64,000 nt of DNA from Actinomycetes bacterium (GTDB lineage: Bacteria; Actinomycetota; Actinomycetes; Propionibacteriales; Propionibacteriaceae), in contig JAEWOI010000014.1 in NCBI GenBank assembly GCA_023460935.1, forward strand, positions 1 through 64,000. Direction: 5' to 3'. Positions 50,471 through 58,857 of this stretch are shown here, piece by piece. The notes under the pieces are model-generated. The model was not told where the DNA came from. It saw only the letters and a program-made list of their open reading frames with translations, and made no database searches. The translations under genes were made by a program, and so were the position numbers. The number at the start of each line of letters is the position of its first letter. The stretch's first letter is position 1.

Positions 50471-51294
50471 CAGCCGATCCGGTCCGGCGGCTCACCCGCG
50501 CGTAGCGCAGCGCCCACGATCAGCCCCACCGCCATCGGCAGCACCAGGCAGGCCAGCTGGGCGCCGGCTGAAAGGCTCTCGAACAGCAGGTCGCTGTAGA
50601 AGCCCTCGCCGAGCACCGTGGCGGCGGCCACCACCGCCAGCCCGAGCAGGGCGATCACGTAGGCGCGGCGCACCGCCTCCTTGCGGTAGGCGATCCGCGC
50701 CGAGAGGGCGAACGAGATGGCGAGCATGAAGATGGCCAGCCAGCTGAACAGCGCGCCCACCAGCAGCGGGATCAGCACGCCGGGGGTTGCCGCCCGCCAG
50801 ATCTGGGCGATGGTCACGGCCGGCGGCGCCGCCGGCACCCTGGACTGGGGCGGTGGGGCGAACCACTGCGGGGTGCCCGGGGCTGGGAAGGGGGCCGGGT
50901 TCACCTGGGCGTGGGGCTGGACGGTCTGCTGCACCGGCAGGTAGCCGCTGAGCGGCGGCCCGGGGGCGTTGAACGGCTGGGTGGGCTGGCGGGAGGCCGT
51001 ACTGGCCGCTGCCGCCGGGCCGGCCGACCAGCCGCCCCCGGCGGCGGTGACGGTGGCCGTGGTCACCTCGAACGGCAGTTGGGGGTTCCGTCCCGGCGCC
51101 GCGGACGGCACGAGCGCGGCCAGGTCGGGCAGTTCGGCCTCGGGACGCCGGAACGACGGCTCTGCGGCCGGCGCGTCCGCGGTCGGCACCTGCTGGCGCG
51201 GCGTGGGCGCGGGCAGCGGGTCCACCGGTGGCGTGACGAAAGCGGCGGGGCGCTCCAGCGGCGCGTACTCGGGTCCGTCCCGCCAGGTGGCCAT
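50470..51294 (-). CDS. Multi-pass membrane protein with long disordered N terminus
   Basis: A 274-residue hypothetical protein. The first 160 residues are Pro/Ala/Gln-rich and probably disordered. The C-terminal 110 residues hold about four hydrophobic helices, including PLLVGALFSWLAIFMLAISF and ACLVLPMAVGLIVGAAL. It overlaps the next gene by one base. ATG 51294 has TAAGAT six bases ahead, indicating a leaderless message. It may work with the single-pass protein encoded downstream. Confidence 0.7.
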   Translation of the reverse strand: MATWRDGPEYAPLERPAAFVTPPVDPLPAPTPRQQVPTADAPAAEPSFRRPEAELPDLAALVPSAAPGRNPQLPFEVTTATVTAAGGGWSAGPAAAASTASRQPTQPFNAPGPPLSGYLPVQQTVQPHAQVNPAPFPAPGTPQWFAPPPQSRVPAAPPAVTIAQIWRAATPGVLIPLLVGALFSWLAIFMLAISFALSARIAYRKEAVRRAYVIALLGLAVVAAATVLGEGFYSDLLFESLSAGAQLACLVLPMAVGLIVGAALRAGEPPDRIG

Positions 51295-51300
51295 GCCGCC

Positions 51301-51306
51301 ATCTTA
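51301..51306 (-). promoter_or_regulatory. -10 element for the 51294-50470 membrane-protein gene
   Basis: TAAGAT on the minus strand ends six bases before ATG 51294. No clear -35 is seen at the expected distance. Confidence 0.5.
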
Positions 51307-51432
51307 GGCTGGCACGGCTGTGGCCCAGCGGGGCCGGCGGGCGCCGACGGCGTGCCGAGCCCCCACCTAGCCGTTAGGCTGGTGGGGCTGGCCGCCGGGG
51401 AGCGGGCCGCGACAGGTCAGGAGTTGAGGATC

Positions 51433-51819
51433 ATGCCGGTTGGCAAGGTGCGCTACTACGACGCCGAGAAGGGCTTCGGGTTCTTGAGCAAGGACGACGG
51501 TGGCGAGGACGTGTACGTGCGCGCCTCGGCGTTGCCCGACGGAGTGACCACCCTCAAGCGTGGCCAGAAGGTCGAGTTCGGCGTGGTCGACGGCAAGCGT
51601 GGGGAGCAGGCACTCTCGGTGCGGCTGCTGGACCCGCCGCCGTCGCTGTCCAAGGCGTCGCGGAAGTCGGCCGAGCAGATGGCCGTGATCGTGGAGGACC
51701 TGATCAAGATGCTGGACAACGTGGGCAACGGCTACCGCCGCGGCCGCTACCCCGACAGCCGGGTGGCCGAGAAGACCGCCGCCGTGCTCCGCGCTGTCGC
51801 TGACGAACTGGAGCTGTGA
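51433..51819 (+). CDS. Cold-shock-domain protein with helical C-terminal extension
   Basis: A 128-residue protein. Residues 1-68 are a cold-shock domain: GKVRYYDAEKGFGFLSKDDG carries the RNP1-like nucleic-acid face and EDVYVRASAL the RNP2-like one (usually DVFVH, here DVYVR). The extra 60 residues are helical and charged. Classical CspA proteins have about 67 residues. RBS GTTGAGGA precedes ATG 51433. It is followed after three bases by the DUF3027 gene, a neighbourhood recurrent in Actinobacteria. It probably binds single-stranded RNA or DNA. Confidence 0.88.
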   Translation: MPVGKVRYYDAEKGFGFLSKDDGGEDVYVRASALPDGVTTLKRGQKVEFGVVDGKRGEQALSVRLLDPPPSLSKASRKSAEQMAVIVEDLIKMLDNVGNGYRRGRYPDSRVAEKTAAVLRAVADELEL

Positions 51820-51822
51820 GTC

Positions 51823-52593
51823 TTGGTCGCAACGCTTGAGATCGACGCCGCCTGCGCCGAAGCCGTCGAGCTGGCCCGGGCGGCGGCCGTGCGCCGCGCC
51901 GGCGTCCTCGAGGTGGGTGAGCACCGTGGCGTCGTTGCCGAGGACGTCCGGGTGGCGACCCACCAGTTCGAGTGCACCCACCCGGGATACCCGGGGTGGT
52001 ACTGGTCGGTGACCGTCGCCCGGGCCGCCAGGGCGCGGGTGGTCACGGTCTCGGAGGTGACGCTGGTGCCGGGCGAGGGCGCGCTGCTCGCGCCGGCCTG
52101 GGTGCCCTGGGCCGACCGGATCGGCCCCAAGGACCTCACCCCGGGCGTGCTGGCTCCGGCCCCGGCCGACGACTACCGCCTCGAGCCGGGCTACACCGGC
52201 GGGGAGTACGCGGCCGACGTCGACCCCGCAGAAGCCAGCCAGCTGCGCGCAGTGGTGGCCGAGCTCGGCCTTGGCCGCGAACGCGTGCTCTCGGTGGAGG
52301 GTCGCGACGCGGCGGCCGAGCGGTGGCTGGAGGGGCCCGGCGGGCCGGACAACCCCATGGCGCAGCAGGCGCCTGCGCCATGCCACACGTGCGGGTTCTT
52401 CGTGCAGCTGTCGGGTGGCCTGGGCCGCTTGTTCGGAGCCTGCACCAACGAGCTCTCACCGAGCGACGGCACCGTCGTCAGCCGCAACCACGGCTGCGGG
52501 GGTCACTCCGACGTGTCCGAGCCGAGCAAGGGCATCGACCTGTCACTCCCGGTCTGGGACACCATCAGCATCGACGAGGGGCTCTTCGACTGA
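51823..52593 (+). CDS. DUF3027 protein
   Basis: A 256-residue actinobacterial protein of the DUF3027 family. The hallmark ECTHPGYPGWYWSVTVARA segment lies near residue 50. A C-terminal cluster, PCHTCGFFVQL, FGACTNELSPSDG and NHGCGGHSD, has four Cys and two His, suggesting a zinc site. The start is TTG or GTG near 51823, three bases after the cold-shock stop. Its 3' end overlaps the convergent DUF2530 gene by 51 bases. Function unknown. Confidence 0.87.
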   Translation: MVATLEIDAACAEAVELARAAAVRRAGVLEVGEHRGVVAEDVRVATHQFECTHPGYPGWYWSVTVARAARARVVTVSEVTLVPGEGALLAPAWVPWADRIGPKDLTPGVLAPAPADDYRLEPGYTGGEYAADVDPAEASQLRAVVAELGLGRERVLSVEGRDAAAERWLEGPGGPDNPMAQQAPAPCHTCGFFVQLSGGLGRLFGACTNELSPSDGTVVSRNHGCGGHSDVSEPSKGIDLSLPVWDTISIDEGLFD

Positions 52594-52968
52594 GGCTCGT
52601 CCAGCCGGCGCGGTGGCGGGTGGTTCCGGCTGCTGCGGGGCCGGGTCGACCGCACGCCGCGGCACAGGCTGCGGGTCGGCGCCCGGAGGCTGCTCGTCGG
52701 CCGGATCGTCCTCGCGCCGCCGGCGCCGGCTCCTGCGGAACAACCCGAACGCGAGGCCGGCCAGCCCGATCACGGTGCCGGCAACGGCGACGCCCAGGTA
52801 CCAGAGGCGGCCGGTGGCTGCCAGGGCCGCCCACTGCCACCAGCAGACGCCCGCACCGACCGCGAACGCGACCGTTCCGGCGCTGACCACAGCGACGCCG
52901 TCAGCGTCGAGGGCCCGCACCGGTGCCTGCACCATCAGCGGCTTGTGCTGGTGGCTGTTCTGGGTCAC
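52543..52968 (-). CDS. DUF2530-like small membrane protein
   Basis: About 141 residues. Two hydrophobic helices, VVSAGTVAFAVGAGVCWWQ and WYLGVAVAGTVIGLAGLAFG, are followed by an RRSRRRRRED patch, the usual DUF2530 layout. A long Pro/Ala-rich acidic tail follows, and its coding end overlaps DUF3027 by 51 bases. GTG 52968 is preferred because TAATGT ends seven bases ahead; other GTG codons at 52974 and 52977 are possible. The gene is divergent from the NCS2 permease gene, as in other Actinobacteria. Confidence 0.75.
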   Translation of the reverse strand: MTQNSHQHKPLMVQAPVRALDADGVAVVSAGTVAFAVGAGVCWWQWAALAATGRLWYLGVAVAGTVIGLAGLAFGLFRRSRRRRREDDPADEQPPGADPQPVPRRAVDPAPQQPEPPATAPAGRASVEEPLVDADGVPDRE

Positions 52969-53000
52969 GGACACCACATTAGGGGCAGCTCCGGCAGCCC

Positions 53001-53006
53001 TACCAT
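53001..53006 (+). promoter_or_regulatory. -10 element for the NCS2 permease gene (leaderless start)
   Basis: TACCAT ends six bases before ATG 53013. A -10 for the divergent DUF2530 gene (TAATGT, minus strand, 52981-52976) lies about 20 bases away. Confidence 0.5.
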
Positions 53007-53012
53007 TCCGCC

Positions 53013-54524
<1,512 letters not shown>

Positions 54525-54535
54525 GGCTGCGCGGG

Positions 54536-54600
54536 CGCCCCCGTCCGCGCCGCGGCCCGACGGCGGATCGTCCCAGGACCGTGGCGCCCGGACGGGGGCG
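54536..54600. terminator. Hairpin after the NCS2 permease gene
   Basis: CGCCCCCGTCCG at 54536-54547 pairs perfectly with CGGACGGGGGCG at 54589-54600 across a 41-base GC-rich loop that can fold further. It probably ends transcription from both sides. Confidence 0.55.
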
Positions 54601-54640
54601 TTCGCATGCCCCCACCGTGCCGGCACCCCTACCCAGGTCC

Positions 54641-55291
54641 TCAGACGCGGAAGACCGCCACCAGGTCAGGTTCGGCACGGTTGCCGCCGGACGCCGCCGC
54701 GCGCCACTGCGGGAACTGCTCCAGCCAGGCCAGCACCGCCTCCGCGACCGGTCGGTGGGCGGGCCGCAGGCTCCCCGTGGCCGGACGCCAGGCTTCGGCC
54801 ATCGCGAGGGCGTGCGCACCGCCGACGTAGCCTGCGGCCAGCCCCGGCGCCGGCCGCATGGCGATTTCGAGATCGGCCTTGAGCAGGTCCTGCAAGCCGT
54901 ACCTGGCGGGTACCCCGGCCGTGGCCAGGTCGAAGTCGAAGTCGTTCAGGGCCGCAGCGGTGAACTCCTGGCCGAACGAACCCCACGCGATGGCGTCGAT
55001 CCACGTCTCGACCAGCGTCCAGCAGGCAGCCAGCCGGTGCGGAGGGACGTAGCGGCCGGCGAGCAGGTTGTCGACGTCCGAGCCGCTGGGCACACCGGGG
55101 CGCACCACGGGAGCGTCCGGGGCGCGCCGGAACACCGGCCCGAGCTTGCCCAGCAAGCCCGGGCTCGAGGCCGGCGTGCCGGCGAAACGGTCGGCCGCGA
55201 TCGCGCGCAGCGCCGCCGCGCTGGCCTCCGGGGCACGGAAGATGTCGCGGACTTCATCGATCGCGATGGCGTAGAGCCGCAGTGAGCCCAT
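54641..55291 (-). CDS. Conserved hypothetical protein
   Basis: A 216-residue protein. It begins GSLRLYAIAIDEVRDIF and contains DNLLAGRYVPPHRLAACWTL then VETWIDAIAWGSF. These resemble small actinobacterial proteins of unknown function (DUF7691-like, from memory). No catalytic motif, signal peptide or membrane helix is evident. ATG 55291 is preceded six bases upstream by TACCGT, supporting this start and a leaderless mRNA. Confidence 0.65.
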   Translation of the reverse strand: MGSLRLYAIAIDEVRDIFRAPEASAAALRAIAADRFAGTPASSPGLLGKLGPVFRRAPDAPVVRPGVPSGSDVDNLLAGRYVPPHRLAACWTLVETWIDAIAWGSFGQEFTAAALNDFDFDLATAGVPARYGLQDLLKADLEIAMRPAPGLAAGYVGGAHALAMAEAWRPATGSLRPAHRPVAEAVLAWLEQFPQWRAAASGGNRAEPDLVAVFRV

Positions 55292-55297
55292 GACCAA

Positions 55298-55303
55298 ACG
55301 GTA
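55298..55303 (-). promoter_or_regulatory. -10 element for the 55291-54641 gene
   Basis: TACCGT on the minus strand ends six bases before ATG 55291. A divergent -10, TAGGTT at 55316-55321, serves the plus strand. Confidence 0.5.
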
Positions 55304-55328
55304 ACCGCCCAGGCATAGGTTTGGACAT

Positions 55329-55424
55329 GTGAACCCGCGATCCCGACGCCTGGTCGTGACCGGCGCACTGCTGTTGCTGCTCGCGCTGGTCGTGGTGGGA
55401 GTCGTCCTCGGCCAGGGCCGATAG
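55329..55424 (+). CDS. Possible 31-residue single-helix membrane peptide
   Basis: GTG 55329 opens a 32-codon frame encoding NPRSRRLVVTGALLLLLALV and then VVGVVLGQGR: a basic N terminus and one hydrophobic helix. TAGGTT ends seven bases before the GTG, the same spacing as at neighbouring leaderless genes. Its stop codon lies within the -10 of the next gene. It could instead be non-coding leader DNA. Confidence 0.45.
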   Translation: MNPRSRRLVVTGALLLLLALVVVGVVLGQGR

Positions 55425-55427
55425 GCT
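55422..55427 (+). promoter_or_regulatory. -10 element for the 84-residue membrane-protein gene
   Basis: TAGGCT ends six bases before ATG 55434. It overlaps the stop codon of the preceding small frame. Confidence 0.5.
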
Positions 55428-55433
55428 GCCCCC

Positions 55434-55688
55434 ATGTTCGCAGGGGTGCGTCGGCTGCTCGTTGGTGCCGCCGTCGGCGTGATGATCGCGCTCGCCGGAT
55501 TCGCGGCGCCCGCGGTCGCCGAGACCGTGGCCCCCACCCCGGCAGCCACTGCCACCGCGACCGCTGGCCAGGGCGACGGCGAGAGCCCCGACGTGGCCCC
55601 GGACAACTCCCGCACCGCGTGGGCGCTGGGTGGCGCCGGCCTGGTGGCGGTGATCGCTGCCGCAGCGGTGTTCCTGCGCCGCCGCTGA
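55434..55688 (+). CDS. Small secreted, membrane-anchored protein
   Basis: An 84-residue protein. A signal peptide (VRRLLVGAAVGVMIALAGF, cleavage near AVAE) is followed by a Thr/Ala/Pro and Asp-rich spacer of about 30 residues. A C-terminal helix then ends in LRRR. The layout mimics a sortase substrate but no LPxTG-like motif precedes the helix; PDVAP is the nearest. Function unknown. The start is supported by a -10 six bases ahead. Confidence 0.65.
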   Translation: MFAGVRRLLVGAAVGVMIALAGFAAPAVAETVAPTPAATATATAGQGDGESPDVAPDNSRTAWALGGAGLVAVIAAAAVFLRRR

Positions 55689-55698
55689 GCCGGGTCGC

Positions 55699-56349
55699 TC
55701 AGGCCAGTTCGTTCAGCTCTATCGGCACCTGCCGGAAGACCGCCGGGAACCCGGCCAGCACTCCGGCGTTCGGGTCGGGGACGGCGAACACCGGCAGGCC
55801 ACGGCGCAGCGCGGGGTCCCGCAGCGGCTCCAGTCGCGGGTCGGCCAGCACGGCCGCGATCCCGGCGCGGTCTCCCCCGCAAGCGAGGGCTTCGAGCTCC
55901 GAAACGTGCGGCAGCAGCACCTCGGCCGCGTCGCTCGCGGCCGCTTCGAAGGACCGGTCGGCCTGGTTCGCGCGCCTGCGGGCGTAGCGCTGTTGCGACC
56001 AGCCGCCGGCCTTGGTTCGGCCCTGCACGTAGTGGCTGCCGTGCCGGCCGGCGAGCAGGCGCTCTCCATCGAACAGTCCAACGGCGTGGGCCCGGCGTCG
56101 CACGACCAGCGCACCGACCCGACGGGGCCGGCGAGCCGCAGCGACCAGCTCGGCAAGCGGATCAGTCCCGACCAGGGGCCCCCACGGCAACGGGAAGGTC
56201 GCTGCCGCCCCGTCCGCCCCTCGCAGGAGTAGCTGGTCGGTGCCGAGCTCTATCGACGGCACCCCGTGGCGCTCGGCGAAACCGTCCAGCCAGCCCTCGA
56301 GCCGGTCCGGCGCCACCCTTACCGTGCGTGCCTTCGGCGGAGTCGTCAT
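55699..56349 (-). CDS. VLRF1-type peptidyl-tRNA hydrolase (actinobacterial)
   Basis: A 216-residue protein of the actinobacterial VLRF1 family, relatives of eukaryotic Vms1/ANKZF1, which release nascent chains from stalled ribosomes. The signature GRTKAGGWSQQRYARRR, followed by ANQA, contains the catalytic Gln-Gln region. HYVQGRTKAGG and the RHGSH ahead of it agree with the family. ATG 56349 lies six bases after CAGACT, a weak -10. It is divergent from the DtxR-family gene. The role in ribosome quality control is inferred from family knowledge. Confidence 0.85.
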   Translation of the reverse strand: MTTPPKARTVRVAPDRLEGWLDGFAERHGVPSIELGTDQLLLRGADGAAATFPLPWGPLVGTDPLAELVAAARRPRRVGALVVRRRAHAVGLFDGERLLAGRHGSHYVQGRTKAGGWSQQRYARRRANQADRSFEAAASDAAEVLLPHVSELEALACGGDRAGIAAVLADPRLEPLRDPALRRGLPVFAVPDPNAGVLAGFPAVFRQVPIELNELA

Positions 56350-56386
56350 GACGATAGTCTGGCTCCGATTCGCGCTGAGGAGAGTG

Positions 56387-57073
56387 ATGAGCGATCTCAT
56401 CGATACCACCGAGATGTATCTGCGGACCATCTACGAGCTCGGTGAGGAAGGGGTGCCGCCGCTGCGGGCCCGGATCGCCGAGAGGCTCAAGCAGAGCGGT
56501 CCCACCGTCTCGCAGACCGTGGCCCGGATGGAGCGCGACGGGTTGGTCAGCGTCCACCCCGACCGGCATCTGGTGCTGAGCGAGAAGGGCCTCGAACTGG
56601 CCACGCGCGTGATGCGCCGCCACCGGCTGGCCGAGCGGCTGCTCACGGACGTGATCGGGCTGGAGTGGCACCTGGTCCACGAGGAGGCCTGTCGCTGGGA
56701 GCACGTGATCTCCACCGACGTGGAGCGGCGGCTGGTCGAGATCCTCGACCACCCGGTCTGGTCGCCGTACGGCAACCCCATTCCGGCGCTGGACGAGCTG
56801 GGCGCCGCACCGGCGCCGGAGGGCTTCCTCGACGGCACCGAACTGCTGTCGCTGCGCCTGGCCGACGGCCGCGCGCACGAAGTGCAGGTGCGGCGGATGA
56901 GCGAGGCCATCCAGGCCGACCCGGCGATGCTGGCCAGGATCAAGGGCGCGGGGGCCGAACCGGGCCGTCCCGTGCGGGCAGCGCTGGCCGGTCGCAGCCT
57001 TGTGCTCGGTGACGGCGATGCCGAGGCCGTGCTCCCCGCGCTGGTGGCAGAGCACCTCTTCGTTGCTGTCTGA
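56387..57073 (+). CDS. DtxR/MntR-family metal-dependent regulator
   Basis: A 228-residue repressor. The winged helix reads TTEMYLRTIYELGEEGVPP then KQSGPTVSQTVARMERDGLV. The dimer and metal-binding domain includes VIGLEWHLVHEEACRWEHVI, with His, Glu and Cys at usual ligand places, and a C-terminal SH3-like domain (FDA/FeoA type) ends the protein. It probably senses iron or manganese. Start ATG 56387 has GAGGAGA ahead. A -10 TAGTCT lies at 56354-56359. Confidence 0.92.
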   Translation: MSDLIDTTEMYLRTIYELGEEGVPPLRARIAERLKQSGPTVSQTVARMERDGLVSVHPDRHLVLSEKGLELATRVMRRHRLAERLLTDVIGLEWHLVHEEACRWEHVISTDVERRLVEILDHPVWSPYGNPIPALDELGAAPAPEGFLDGTELLSLRLADGRAHEVQVRRMSEAIQADPAMLARIKGAGAEPGRPVRAALAGRSLVLGDGDAEAVLPALVAEHLFVAV

Positions 57074-57167
57074 GGCCCGCGGGCGACGCCGTCCGGGGGC
57101 GGGCGGAGGGGAATACCGGTGCGCAGCAGGGCGTTGACCCCGGAGTAACCGGATCGTTAGGAAAGCA

Positions 57168-57533
57168 ATGGCAACCACCGCTGTGACCCAGGCCGAGTTC
57201 GGCCCCACCATCACCCAGAACGGCATCGTGTTCGTCGACTTCTGGGCCGCCTGGTGTGGGCCGTGCCGGATGTTCGGACCCGTCTTCGAGGCGGTCTCCG
57301 AGGCTCACCCGGACGCGGTGTTCGCCAAGGTGGACACCGATGCGGAGCGTGAGCTGGCCGGTGGCCTGGGCATCACGTCGATTCCGACGCTGATGGCGTT
57401 CCGGGACGGCTACCTCGTCTACCGCGAGGCCGGCGCCCTCAACAAGAGCCAGTTCGAGCGCCTCGTGCAGCAGGTGGAGGAACTCGACATGGAGAAGCTG
57501 AAGGCCGAGGCCGAGGCCGCCAAGAGCGCCTGA
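57168..57533 (+). CDS. trxA: Thioredoxin
   Basis: A 121-residue thioredoxin. The active site WAAWCGPCRM lies near residue 29, preceded by FVDFWA. The cis-proline segment is ITSIPTLMAFRDG. A charged C-terminal helix (MEKLKAEAEAAKSA) extends it beyond the usual 105 residues. It reduces protein disulfides in the cytoplasm. RBS AGGAAAG precedes ATG 57168. TTGACC at 57134 may be a -35. Confidence 0.94.
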   Translation: MATTAVTQAEFGPTITQNGIVFVDFWAAWCGPCRMFGPVFEAVSEAHPDAVFAKVDTDAERELAGGLGITSIPTLMAFRDGYLVYREAGALNKSQFERLVQQVEELDMEKLKAEAEAAKSA

Positions 57534-57561
57534 CCCGCTCACGCGCCGGTCACCCGTTAGG

Positions 57562-57628
57562 GTGACACGATTCGGCACCCGACCTATACTCGAAACAGGT
57601 TCCTGCCCCATCCCCCCGGGCAGGAACC
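57562..57628 (+). promoter_or_regulatory. Consensus-like promoter followed at once by a terminator hairpin
   Basis: GTGACA (57562-57567) and TATACT (57585-57590) are 17 bases apart. The predicted start near 57597 coincides with a perfect 11-base-pair hairpin, GGTTCCTGCCC (57598-57608) with GGGCAGGAACC (57618-57628). The hairpin also serves as the trx terminator. A very short RNA or an attenuated leader could result. Confidence 0.55.
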
Positions 57629-57675
57629 GCTAATTTGCGCCCTTTCGGCGGACGCAACCCGCCACCATCTAAGCC

Positions 57676-57704
57676 TTGACTTATATAAGTCGGAGCGCAA
57701 GACT
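57676..57704 (+). promoter_or_regulatory. Promoter and operator of the ArsR-family gene
   Basis: TTGACT (57676-57681) and AAGACT (57699-57704) are 17 bases apart. The -10 ends seven bases before GTG 57712. GACTTATATAAGTC (57678-57691) is a perfect 14-base palindrome over the -35 and spacer, a likely autorepression site. Confidence 0.7.
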
Positions 57705-57711
57705 ACTTGCC

Positions 57712-58101
57712 GTGCATGCCTTCGACATCCTGGGCGACCCGGTGCGCCGGCGGATCCTGGAGCTGCTCGCTGACGGCGAGCAGCCCGCGGGAGCCCTCGG
57801 TTCGGTCGTGCAGGCTGAGTTCGGCATCTCCCAGCCCGCCGTCTCCCAGCACCTCCGGGTGTTGCGGGAGTCCGGCTTCGCAACCGTCCGGGCGCACGGG
57901 GCGCAGCGCCTCTACGCCGTGGAGCCGGCCCAGCTGCGGGCGGCGGACGAATGGTTCGACCGGTTCCGCCGGTACTGGACCCCGCACCTGGATGCGCTCG
58001 GCACCGAGCTGGCGCGCGGTCGGCGGCAGCGCCGGCTGGCAGTCCCTTCCGAACCACCACCCGACCCGCCGGGGCGGGGCACTGACTACAAGGAGCACTG
58101 A
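57712..58101 (+). CDS. ArsR-family regulator
   Basis: A 129-residue winged-helix repressor. HAFDILGDPVRRRILELLAD is the first helix pair and SQPAVSQHLRVLRESGFATV the recognition region. No metal-binding Cys motif is present, so it is probably of the type that partners SRPBCC/AHSA1 proteins rather than a metal sensor. The frame opens at 57676, but GTG 57712 gives the conserved N terminus and a leaderless start. The next gene follows after one base. Confidence 0.88.
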   Translation: MHAFDILGDPVRRRILELLADGEQPAGALGSVVQAEFGISQPAVSQHLRVLRESGFATVRAHGAQRLYAVEPAQLRAADEWFDRFRRYWTPHLDALGTELARGRRQRRLAVPSEPPPDPPGRGTDYKEH

Positions 58102-58102
58102 C

Positions 58103-58771
58103 ATGGACGTACTTGCCCAGATCGACGCGGTGACCCGATCGCTGGAGACGCTCGACCTCGACGGCCACCGGTCCCGGGTCCAGCGCCTGGCCCAGGAGTA
58201 CCCGTCCCCGATCGAGGACGTCTGGGAGGCGATGACCACCGCCCAGCGCATCCCGCGCTGGTTCCTGCCCGTGACCGGCGACCTGCGGCTGGGTGGCCAC
58301 TACCAGCTGGAGGGTAATGCCGGAGGCGAGATCCTGGAGTGCGTGCCGCCCGCCGGAGGATCGGCCCACTACCGGATCAGCTGGGCGTTCGGCGGAGGGG
58401 CGGACACCTGGGTGACCATCCGGCTCACGTCGCTGGCCGCCGAGCGCACCCGGGTGGAGCTGGAGCACCTGGCGAGGGTGGCTGACATCCCCGAGCAGAT
58501 GTGGACCGAGTTCGGTCCGGCAGGCACCGGCGTCGGCTGGGACCAGGGCCTGCTCGGCCTGGCCACCCACCTCGGAGCGCTCGACGCCGGCGTCAGCCCG
58601 GAGCAGGCGATGGCCTGGATGGCCAGCGACGAGGGCCGCGCCTTCACCCGGATGTCCGCCGACCGGTGGGCGCAGGCCCACCAGGCCGACGGTGCCGACC
58701 CCGAGACCGCGAAGCGGGCCGCCGATGCCACCTACGCCGCCTACACCCAGCTGCCCGACTCGCCGTCCTGA
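58103..58771 (+). CDS. SRPBCC/AHSA1-domain protein
   Basis: A 222-residue protein with an AHSA1-like hydrophobic-cavity domain in the first 150 residues: YPSPIEDVWEAMTTAQRIPR, then WFLPVTGDLRLGGHYQL, and VELEHLARVAD. The last 70 residues form a helical extension. Such proteins follow ArsR-type genes in many Actinobacteria, and their ligand is unknown. RBS AGGAG precedes ATG 58103. It is almost certainly co-transcribed with the ArsR gene. Confidence 0.85.
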   Translation: MDVLAQIDAVTRSLETLDLDGHRSRVQRLAQEYPSPIEDVWEAMTTAQRIPRWFLPVTGDLRLGGHYQLEGNAGGEILECVPPAGGSAHYRISWAFGGGADTWVTIRLTSLAAERTRVELEHLARVADIPEQMWTEFGPAGTGVGWDQGLLGLATHLGALDAGVSPEQAMAWMASDEGRAFTRMSADRWAQAHQADGADPETAKRAADATYAAYTQLPDSPS

Positions 58772-58791
58772 ACTCTCCGGGGCCGAAGCCC

Positions 58792-58820
58792 TTACCGGCC
58801 CCGGCGGGCTTGGTTACGCT
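58792..58820 (+). promoter_or_regulatory. Candidate promoter of the kinase/GH13 fusion gene
   Basis: TTACCG (58792-58797) and TACGCT (58815-58820) are 17 bases apart. The -10 is identical to that of rhaB. A normal leader with GGAGGG at 58845 follows. Confidence 0.55.
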
Positions 58821-58857
58821 GCTGACACCGGCTGCGAACCCGCTGGAGGGTGACCTG

